A stretch of 64,000 nt of DNA from Aquilaria yunnanensis (Eukaryota; Streptophyta; Magnoliopsida; Malvales; Thymelaeaceae), in contig CM077598.1 of NCBI GenBank assembly GCA_039654915.1, positions 72,320,041 through 72,384,040 of the forward strand, read 5' to 3'. Position 1 is the stretch's first letter. Every line of letters starts with the position of its first letter. The position numbers and the translations under genes are program-made. Positions 56,128-64,000 of the stretch are shown here, one piece after another. The notes under the pieces were generated by a model. The model saw only the letters and a list, made by a program, of their open reading frames with translations, did no database searches and was not told where the DNA came from.

Positions 56128-56535
56128 CTCCGAAGTCCCTTGAGCCATCACGCTCGGGAAAGATGGAAAAGTCTCTCAGCAGTGCTCGCCGTAATAAGCG
56201 CAGAGACAGTTTTCCAAAGTCCCTTGAGCCATCACGCTCGGGAAAAATGGAAAACAAAAAATCTCGCAAAAGGTTTCTTAAGTCTCTTGAGCAAACATGC
56301 TCGGGACAAGGGGAAATGAAAAATTTTGACTAAGGGGTTTCCGAAGTCCCTCGAGCGAACGTGTTCGGGACAAAATGGAAATGCAAAAACCTGCAAAAAG
56401 TCTTAGTCGAATTTTTCAGACTTTCCAAAAAGCCTCTTGAGCGAACAGGCTCAGCCAATGGAAAGATCTTTTACAGTTAGTCAAGTTTCTCTGATCGCAG
56501 GTTTTCCGAAGTCTCTTGAGCAAATGTGTTCGGGG
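56128..56535. repeat. Hairpin tandem array (G), six units
   Basis: Units near 56133, 56217, 56281, 56345, 56428 and 56509. The first two have the loop CATCAC between GAGC and GCTC, the others loops like those of D. Outer arms are TCCC/GGGA or CTC/GGGAC. The location is the same as in D: after the pol stop and at the 3' end of the antisense gene. Confidence 0.83.
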
Positions 56536-56586
56536 CAATGGAAAAAACACTTAGCCAAAAAAGATCTTCATTTACAATGATCAGGC

Positions 56587-59071
56587 TTACAAAGAAGAAG
56601 TGCCCGAAGAAGGAACACAAAAATGAAGATGAAAAAAAGAAGGGGTCGCTAAAATAGCGTAAGGGTTCTCGGCGTCCCGGGAGCCACCAGCCTCTGTGCC
56701 TTTTTCCACCACCTTCGGCGCCGGAATTGTGGAAGGCAGGTTCAGATGCTCGATTTTGGACCAGGACCACCGAGGCCCCTCGGGAATGTTGAGAGCTTCC
56801 AAAAAAGAGAGGTCCAGACCTGGGAACCTCTCAAGGACTTGGTGCCGAGCAAGGCAGAATCCGTCCTGGAAGGCAACCTTGGTCATTTGGTCGGATTTGT
56901 CCTTCTCAACCTCAAGGTCCTCGAGCTCGTCCTTCAAGTCTCCAACCTCCTTCTTCAGTGCCTTCACCCTCTTATTCGCCTCGGGCTCCTTCTTCAAAGA
57001 TTGAACCTCGGCTTCGAGGGCCTTTTTCTCACTCACCAACGACCGAATGAGATTGTCAGAATCTGACTTATCTTTGAGATGGTCTTGGTTGGCAGTAAGC
57101 ATCCCTTTCACCTGATAGCCGAGGTCAACAATCTTCAAAGAGGAGTTCTTCTCAAGATCTTCCTTCTCCTTCCGGAACTCCTCCCGAAGGGCAGCAACTT
57201 CTTTCTTCGCAGCATCTGACAGCTGCTGGTTCTTGGCGATCAGTGCCGAGCGCGTGGCCTTCGCTTTCTCTAGGGTCTCTAAGGCCGTAGCTCGGAACGC
57301 CGAGTGCCTGGCTACCCGAACTCGGAGAAAGCCGGTGTACCCCATCAGCTGCAAAAAGATGAACGCAAGGTCAGTAAAAGCCAACCACTTAGGAAAAATT
57401 GAAGGGAAAAAGGTGTGAAGAACATACCTGAGCAGCATGCTCGGTGACTTTCGCGGCAAGGGTGTCATCGTCCGGATGGGCCGCCGCAATAGCCTTGAAG
57501 GAGGCCTCTGTAAGAACCCTCTTCGAAATCTGCTTCGCCATTTCAGGACAGTCATCGGAGTACAAGTTCATGTCCTCCGTGAATGTCCAGAAAGGCTCTT
57601 TGGGTATCTTCCCTTGCGGGACTTTGGCGTCGCGAAGGGCCCGCGCCTTCGTGTGTTCTGTCACCCAGTTCGGGGTAAGCAACTCCCCTGCGTGGTGAAA
57701 ATGAGAAGCAGGTCAAAGACAAAGGAAAATTCAGAAAAACAAAAAGAGCCATACTTGTTCTGAAAGCAACAGACCTGGCGGCACTTCGAATACGGCGTCC
57801 TCGGAATCCTCAGACTCCTCGGTCGAAATCGCCTTGCCTTTCCTCTTGCGCCGCTCCTCGGCAGTAGGAGCCTCTACAACGGCCTCCAAAAGGGCCTGCG
57901 GCGCAGAAGGGCTCTGGGGAGGGACGTCGGCGGAAGAAACCTCGGGAGCGGCAGGGACCTCGGCAGTAGCCTCGAGCGGCGGAATCTCGGCTGTCCCAGG
58001 CTCCTCATCAGCCTCCTCGGAAATTTCCTCCAGAGGAACCTGGGCAGTTTTCTTTGCCCGTTTCGCCGAAGGCCCAGCGCCAGTAGACTTCCGTCTTCTT
58101 CATCTGATCGCCCTTCTCCACCTGGCCGGAGAAAAGGGACTTGTAAAATGCAGCAGTCCCGTCGCCCATCTCTGAAAAAGAAAAAAGACATCAGCGTAAG
58201 TCCGAGGAAAAAACAGCAAGGGAGTAGAAGACAACTCACTTTCGACAAGCGTTTCGAAAGAAATTTCCTCCTTAAGAAGCTTGACCAACCAGGAATCCTT
58301 CCCGACGATGGCAGGAGCTGGCATCCCGAGGTCGGTCTCGTGCTCCTTAACCACCTTTAACTCCCGGAGGACCTCTTCGGTCATCAACCTCCAGTTGATA
58401 GGGAAAGGGTACAGAGAACGCGGCGTGACCTCGGGAGCCCAGTCAGAGACGGCGCGAATGCGGCCGTCGAAGTCCGCAAAAGTGGAAGCTAACACTGGAG
58501 TCAGCAACAACCTCGGATCAACGATGTCCACATCTAGCCTTCCCTGAGCCCATTTGGTCGGAACATACGACCAGGCCTCCTCCATCTTCAGGAAGAAGAA
58601 TTTCTATTGCCACCCCCGCCAGCTGTCCTTGGTGGCGAAGGTGAACATGAATTTTTTGCTCCCGGATCCCCGAGGTAGCATAAAATAGAAGCCACCCTTT
58701 GGGACCACAAAGAGCTTGTAGTACTGCATGAAGATTATAAAATGGGGTTTTATCCTGAACACGCCACACATGCAGAGGTAGGCGTTGAAATAGCAGAACG
58801 AGTTCGGGGGAAGCTGGCTCACAGCAATGCCATGAAATTGGCAGAACTCGCAAACCATCTTCGGGGGAGGATACCGAAGTCCGGCCTTCAGCTGGGCTCG
58901 AAAAACGGTAATCTCGTTGCTATGGTTTGAAAAGGCATAATGGCTAGAGTGAGGCAGCCTAGTAACGGCGTAAGAGGGAAGAAAGAACTTTTTCTTCCAC
59001 CTCTCTAATTTTGCGGGGGTGGTGCAACAACGATGGGCTAAAAGAGGCTGCCAGCTCTCAGGGATAGGCAT
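56587..59071 (-). pseudogene. Antisense four-exon accessory gene of element G (stop and frameshift)
   Basis: Exons on the minus strand: 59071-58240 (832 nt), 58171-57775 (397), 57687-57428 (260), 57348-56587 (762). Introns of 68, 87 and 79 bp have GT...AG. Exons 1 and 3 have exactly the lengths seen in D and J. A TAG at 58604-58606 breaks exon 1. Exon 2 length is not a multiple of three because of an indel near 58095-58105, where the KKAASRRRK patch should be. Exon 4 is open and ends 56587 with a longer C-terminus than D. Domains are otherwise as in D, including PCCTTP-like RCCTTP, ALYPFPINWRLM (read as SLYPFPINWRLM) and FQDGFCLARHQVLERFPGLD. Confidence 0.85.
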
Positions 59072-59331
59072 TTTCGACATGAAAACGAGTTTGGAAAAGG
59101 CATGAAAACAGTTTCCGAAAAAAAACTAAAAAGAATAGAGGAATCAAAACACTCTGGAAAACAAAAACCCACCAAAAGATTTGCCAAAGTCTGAGGACGC
59201 CGTCGTGAAAGTTGGCTGAAAGAAGCTCTGATTAAGGCAGCTCCGCCACAGAAAGCAAGAAAGTACAAAAACAGGGGCAAAGTAGAGGAAAGACTAGAAG
59301 TAAAAGCAAATGGGACTTATGATGGAATGGG

Positions 59332-59341
59332 CTATTTATAG
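59332..59341 (-). promoter_or_regulatory. TATA box of the antisense gene (G)
   Basis: The minus strand reads CTATAAATAG, about 261 bases upstream of the antisense ATG. It has the same context as in D. The stretch from here to the polypurine tract (59342-59832) carries the ~80-bp duplication and no gene. Confidence 0.68.
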
Positions 59342-59832
59342 GCCAAAGGTTGGTAACCGAAACATCGTCATAAGTACCCTTTTGGAGGCGAACCGTCGCC
59401 GTAACTGCCTTCTGCACCTGAAAAGGCGTGCCCTCTGTAACCGATGCGACTCTCCTCCAATGGCAAAGCGCCACGTGTCAACCGCCGCGCCAAAACAGGG
59501 GACACGTCTTCTGACATCCCTAAAAAGCTGGGACGCGTCGCTTAGACTGGCACGCTTGGCCATCAGACACGACGTTACACAGACCTGCAAGAAGAAAAAG
59601 CAGGTTACCTCGAGGACACCAAGAGACAGGCCATGGCCAAACAGCCCATGACCTTCGGGCAAGAGGTGTATCTTCGGCACAGGCGGCGCCTCGAAGACAC
59701 CAAAGAACAGGCAAAGGCCGAACAGCCCTTTGGGCAAGAGGTGCACCCTCGGAACAGGTTGAGCTTCCTAAGAGACTCCCAAGAACAACCTCGGAAAGAG
59801 ATGCAAAACTGAAGTCTTCACTTTGGCTTTCC

Positions 59833-59845
59833 AAAGGGGGGCATG
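59833..59845 (+). promoter_or_regulatory. Polypurine tract of element G
   Basis: AAAGGGGGGCATG immediately precedes the 3' LTR. Confidence 0.8.
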
Positions 59846-60721
59846 TGATAACCATAGGCTATCGCCTCTATCTGGCCGAACTCCCTGCCACAAGAATGGC
59901 CAAAAGAAACTGGCGCTACCCGAGTAAAGGTGGGATCATACACCTCGGGAGATAGCCGAAGAGCTCTGAGCCCGGCACGCCAGGAAACTTGAGGATACTA
60001 CCAGCCCCCCGAGGTTGTAAACAGATCGCCTTCGGAAAAGAGGCACCAGCTGTTGCGGGCCGAACATGATCTCCCCGAAGGCGGAACTCCCTGAAGCTAG
60101 GTTCCCCCGACCTGAGGGTGCGTTTCCCCAAGAGGCACCGTCCGTACCAAAGGATGACCTCACCCAGGGACCTTGGGAGTACGGTAGGAACATTTAAGGA
60201 AGCATTTAAGGAAGCCTCTGGCACGTCCTTTCACAGACGTCATAAAGCCGCCTCAATAGGCACTCTGACACGCTGACGCCATCAAAATCACATCATGGCC
60301 CATCTCAGCACAAGGCTCAAGGCAACCTGCTACCTGCTATCTGTCCCCTACGCCCAGAAACTCAGGGAACATCCGACCGAACACGTGTCATGATCTGAAC
60401 GGGCTAGGTACTCCTATAAATACCAGGAAATAAATATTTGACAGGAGGTTGGTTGGCAAAGGTCTGACTCCCAGACTCTGACAAAATCACCAGGCGAGAC
60501 TCTTCAGCCCCTTTGTGCTATTTCCTCTGCCTTTTCTCAGCCACCACTGACTTGGGCGTTGGAGGTTCCCCCCCGGAAACACATTTCGCGGGCCTCCTAA
60601 CCCACTTTTTCTGAGCATCTCAAGTACACTCCCAAGGGCGAACCATCCTCCAGGCGTTCTTCCTCCTAGAAGTCTCTCCACCAGTCACCATGACTCTAAA
60701 CGATGAGGCCTCCGGCCATCA
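59846..60721 (+). repeat. 3' LTR of element G
   Basis: 876 bp, colinear with 38541-39415. The first palindrome has decayed (GATAACC-ATA-GGCTATC). It includes TATA near 60414 and an ATG at 60690, 32 nt before its end. Confidence 0.92.
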
Positions 60722-61554
60722 ATGGTCGGATAAGTTGATATAAGATATCAATGTCATCAATTTAAGTTGGTCTACTCGATAATCAAGAAACCAAAGATTG
60801 GGCTATATGAGAGTGACACATTCCATGTTTCGTGCTTAGTCTTGATATCTTGGACAAAGGGACAATGACATATATCGGTGATGATCATAAAGGTTTAGTC
60901 GAATCATCGACAATCTTGTCACTTAGGTAGCAATAATGTGTTGCTAGACACCGCTCATTGCTTATGATCATAAATGTGATTTATGATCATTGCCAATGTG
61001 GTAAGAGCCTATTAGGTCACACACATAGAGCTCTTTGGATCATTAGAGTGCATGGGCTAATAATTTGGGTTTTGGTTTCACAATAATTTTGTATTAATAA
61101 TGGGCACAATAGTTGAACCATTCTTAAGCCCAAAATTAAAGCCTAATTGGATTAGGGTTTTGAAACCCGTTAGGCCTGGAAGTTGAGTCTCACTATAAAC
61201 ACAACTTCTAGTGAGAAATTCACAAGTCTCCTTGCCCTAGCCTCCCAAAAGGACAGCCGCACTCTTCTCTTGCAATTCCTTGGAGGACGCAAGCTAGCAC
61301 TGCGAGCGCAAGAGAAACGCATCTGCCGGGACGCAGTGGAAGCGTGGTGATCCCGAGAGGCTCGTGTGGATACCATAGAGAGCTTGAACGTGTCAAATGT
61401 TCAAGTTTTGTGATTCGACTCTACAGTTGAATGAGAGATCTCAACCAAAAAGTAGGTATGAAAATTTTTGAACACCCGGTTTACCCCGTTTCACTTGGAT
61501 CCTGGAGGGTTTCGATTAAATTTTGCTGCGCTGTTTAGCTCCTGAAACCCAAAA

Positions 61555-61816
61555 GATGATTCATTGACTTGCAGCAGAAAATTAAAAGGGGAATACACAC
61601 TTTAGAAATACCAAGGGCCTAGCCAAGAAACGAGGAGTGACACTTATAAGCTACGTCGGCTGAGAAGACACACCCTCGGAGAATGAAGTATCCGCTGCTT
61701 AAGAGGCCAATAAGCTACATCTATGGTAATTGCTAGCTTCCACAACGAGCTCCATGAAATGCTCTCAAAGACTCTACTCACCAAAGTTACAACTTTGGCT
61801 TTCCGTGGGGGGCATG
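61555..61816 (+). other. 3' untranslated region and polypurine tract of element K
   Basis: About 260 bases with no ORF, ending in GTGGGGGGCATG directly before the LTR. It follows the copia LTR end without a matching duplication. The integrase and antisense-gene region expected of a Tat element is absent, so a deletion is likely. Confidence 0.6.
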
Positions 61817-62698
61817 GGATAGCCAAATGGCTTACAGTTGGATAGCTTCTAAGGATGACTGAGAAGTACCAACCTCGGAGGTACATCTGACCAACCAAAG
61901 AAAATGGATCCTCACCACCCTGTGCAAGTAGTCGCCACCCTCGGCTGCTGACACTACCACCCTCGGCTGCTGACACTACCACCCTCGGAGGGACATACCA
62001 CGCCATCCGTAGTCAAGTGATCTGGCAACCTTGGGAGGCCATCTCCTCATCCTTGCAAAAAAAAAGCGCATTCCCCGAAGGTCCTCCAGCCTGCCGAGGA
62101 GCCTTTCCCTATAGCCATCGAGAGTAAAAATCGGACCGAAGGACGCCTATCTGCCGAAGGGGTTTTACTCCCCGAAGAGGGCCCATCAATGAAGGAGTTC
62201 TCACCCAGATGAGACAAAGACGGTTAGGAGCCTCTGACACACTGCCCTCCCACACGCACCGCACCTTCAGTCAGAACGGTGACAGCCAGCTAGGGGCATA
62301 TGTTCCCGAACGAATGGATCAAATTCGGCCGACCACGTGTCATAACATAAGATGAGCTATAACGGGAGGCCTTCTCCTCATGACCTCCTATAAAAACCTG
62401 TGGAGAACCTTGGTAAGGACACAAGAGACGGAAAACCCTAGCTATCTTCTGCTCTCCGTTCCATGTTTCTTACCTTCATTCTCTAAAATACTGACTTGAG
62501 CGTCGGATGCTCCTCCCCTGTAATCACACTCCGAGGAGTCTCTAACCTCTGTTTTACTAAGTCTTGTAGCCACCTTCCTGCCGGAAGCCCCTTTGCAAGG
62601 CATCTTCACGCCGGAGGTCCCTTTCCCAGACACCTTCATACAGAAAGTCCTGCTTGTAGCTGTAGCATGTCACACAATGAGGATGCTACTGAGCATCA
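61817..62698 (+). repeat. 3' LTR of Tat element K
   Basis: About 882 bp from GGATAGCC (TG eroded to GG) to GAGCATCA. CACGTG at 62334-62339, TATAAAAA at 62389-62396 and an ATG at 62667, 32 nt before the end, encoding [11 protein letters not shown], akin to MTHNDEALGHH of D. It has a direct repeat of CACCCTCGGCTGCTGACACT at about 61935-61985 and a ~33-bp tandem repeat at about 62570-62650. It is followed at 62699 by Tekay pol sequence. Confidence 0.82.
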
Positions 62699-64000
62699 AG
62701 GTGTATACTGATGCATCCCATGTAGGACTAGGATGTGTCCTAGTGCAGGAAAAGCAGGCTACTGCTTTTGGGTCTAGACATTTAAGACCACAAGAGAAAA
62801 AGTATTCAGTGCATGACCTGGAGTTAGCAGCAGTAGTCTTTGCCCTTAAGCAATGGAGACATTACCTACTGGGTAATAGATTTTAGGTTTATACAGACCA
62901 TAAAAGTCTCAAGTACCTTTTCACTTAGAAGGACTTAAATATGAGGTAGAGAAGGTGGTTGGAATACCTGAAAGATTTTGACTGTGTGATTGAATATACA
63001 GCGGGGAAAGCCAATGTGGTGGCTGCTACCCTAAGCAAGAATTATATAGGGGTGCTCAAGGGTAGAGATGTAGAGCATAAGGCGGAGAGCCTTAGCATCA
63101 CTTGTTTGGCAAGTCAATGGCTAGCTTGGGAGTATGAGCAGCTTAGTGTACTCACTATTACACTAGAAAGGAAATAGCTTATTAGGGAAGCTTAGGCTGG
63201 TGATGTGCACATGAAACTAGTGTCTGGGCAAAGAAAATGAGAACTTTTCCAAGGATTCTCCTATAAACAAGGAATGTTGTACTTCCAGAATAGGTTGTAT
63301 GTGCCTGAAAAGGATGACTTAAGATTTCAAATTCTGGAAGAAGCACACTCTACCAAGTTGAGCATGCATCCAAGAGCCAGAAACATGCATCATGCTCTTA
63401 AAGCTTACTTTTGGTGGCCATATATGAAAAGAGACATTAGTGCTCATGTAGCCAAATGTGAAGTGTGCCAACAGGTGAAAGTTGAATACCAGAAACCAGG
63501 AAGGAAGCTTCAAACTTGCCCATACCTGAGAGAAAATGGGCATCCATATCTATGGATTTTGTAGTGGAAATGCCACTAACAAGGAGAAAGCATAATGCTA
63601 TTTGGGTCATTGTGGATAGATTGAGTAAGGCAACCCATTTACTTCCTATGAATCTCACTGATTCTTTGGATAAGCTTGCACAACTCTATATAAGGGAAAT
63701 AGTGAGATTACTTGGAGTACCTGATGACATTGTATCAGATAGGGATCCTAGGTTTGTTTCTAGGTTATGGAAATCCCTACACCAGACACTAAGGAGTAAA
63801 CTCAAGTTTAGCTCAGCATATCATCCTCAGACTGATGGACAGACTAAGAGAACCATTCAAACTCTGGAAGATATGCTGAGATGTTGTGTCATTGATTTCC
63901 AGGGAGAATGGGATGTGCATCTTCCCTTAGTGGAGTTCTCCTATAATAATGAATACCACTCAGTAATTGGGATGGCCCCTTATGAAGCCTTGTGTAGCAG
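62699..64000 (+). pseudogene. Decayed Tekay chromovirus pol fragment L (RNase H, integrase)
   Basis: RNase H ([14 protein letters not shown] to [12 protein letters not shown]) begins directly after the K LTR. The integrase zinc domain (about 63340-63480) and catalytic core (ATG at 63552, MDFVVEMPL; SDRDPRF near 63742) follow. Similar to B in sequence and order. In-frame stops at about 62884, 62926, 62947 and 63193 stand where B has CAG or CAA. A frame change lies between 63480 and 63552. The catalytic Glu of GQTER reads Lys (GQTKR, about 63845). The fragment continues beyond the window. Confidence 0.87.

Larger units (their letters stand above)
38541..60721 (+). mobile_element. Tat-lineage element G, complete but split by element J
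   Basis: Flanked by ATGCT (38536-38540) and ATGGT (60722-60726), a 5-bp duplication with one difference. Without J and its duplication it is 11,060 bp, one base from the length of D, with the same order of parts. It is inserted in the copia 3' LTR. Confidence 0.92.
5145..61554 (+). mobile_element. Ty1/copia LTR retrotransposon E (split by B and G)
   Basis: Once B (7050-35290 plus one CTATC copy) and G (38541-60721 plus duplication) are removed, the pieces read as one element: leader, Gag, protease, pre-integrase zinc domain, integrase, RT, RNase H, polypurine tract and a 3' LTR of about 1.4 kb. The domain order PR-IN-RT-RH is diagnostic of Ty1/copia. The lineage is not assigned. The 5' LTR is missing from its expected place. 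Confidence 0.85.
37956..61554 (+). repeat. 3' LTR of copia E, split by element G
   Basis: The left part is 37956-38540 and the right part 60727-61554 (1413 bp in total). It runs from TGTTAGTG to CCCAAAA (a C-to-A variant of CCCAACA, seen in the fragment at 1833). The right part has a TATA-like ACTATAAACAC near 61191 and is matched by the inverted fragment 1833-2221. No gene is seen in it. Confidence 0.85.

Noticed and set aside
1833..61554. Giant DNA transposon or Polinton-like element with terminal inverted repeats (the matching inverted ends at 1833-2221 and 61123-61554).
   Set aside because: The inverted ends are copia LTR 3' halves: the right one is contiguous with a copia polypurine tract and RNase H once G is removed. 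There is no flanking duplication and no transposase.

Overview
The window is a plant (flowering-plant-like) intergenic block built entirely from LTR retrotransposons inserted into one another. I found no host gene, tRNA or rRNA. The plant assignment rests on four things: a Tekay/Del-type chromovirus with a C-terminal chromodomain and an initiator-Met-tRNA primer site; Tat-lineage Ty3/gypsy elements with a second, archaeal-type RNase H; a Ty1/copia element with long LTRs; and 5-bp target duplications throughout. The species cannot be named from this sequence.

Layout, outermost first. (L) A decayed Tekay fragment lies at the right edge (62699-64000, +). (K) A Tat element (+) inserted in it is seen as a protease/RT/RNase H fragment at 1-1832 and a 3' UTR plus 3' LTR at 61555-62698. 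(E) A Ty1/copia element (+) follows: leader 5145-5743, gag/protease 5744-7049, integrase/RT/RNase H 35291-37941, 3' LTR 37956-61554 (split). An inverted copia LTR fragment (1833-2221) and a minus-strand Tat fragment H (2222-5144) sit at its left edge and are not explained by simple insertion. (B) A Tekay chromovirus (minus, 7050-35290, duplication CTATC) interrupts the copia pre-integrase domain. Its left LTR carries two inverted solo LTRs, C1 (7317-9827) and C2 (11771-14210). Its right LTR carries a complete Tat element D (22455-33513, +, duplication CCATA). (G) A second complete Tat element (38541-60721, +) splits the copia 3' LTR and is itself split by a third Tat element J (41898-53013, minus, duplication GAAAC).

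Each of the three complete Tat elements has the same plan: LTR; Gag start codon inside the LTR, 32 nt from its end; primer site read through as codons; one Gag-PR-RT-RNaseH-aRNaseH-IN frame; a tandem array of about 25-nt hairpins; and then, on the opposite strand, a four-exon, GT-AG spliced gene with its own TATA box, reading toward pol. Exon 1 (832 nt from the ATG) and exon 3 (260 nt) have identical lengths in all three copies. In element D this antisense gene is fully open although gag-pol carries three stop codons. This antisense spliced gene, with the hairpin array lying between it and pol, is the most interesting system in the window.

A second unexpected structure is a roughly 144-bp periodic, hairpin-bearing repeat inside the 3.5-kb LTRs of the chromovirus B. 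Most polyprotein frames are broken by stops that look like C-to-T changes at CAG, CAA and CGA codons, as expected for methylated, silenced transposon DNA.
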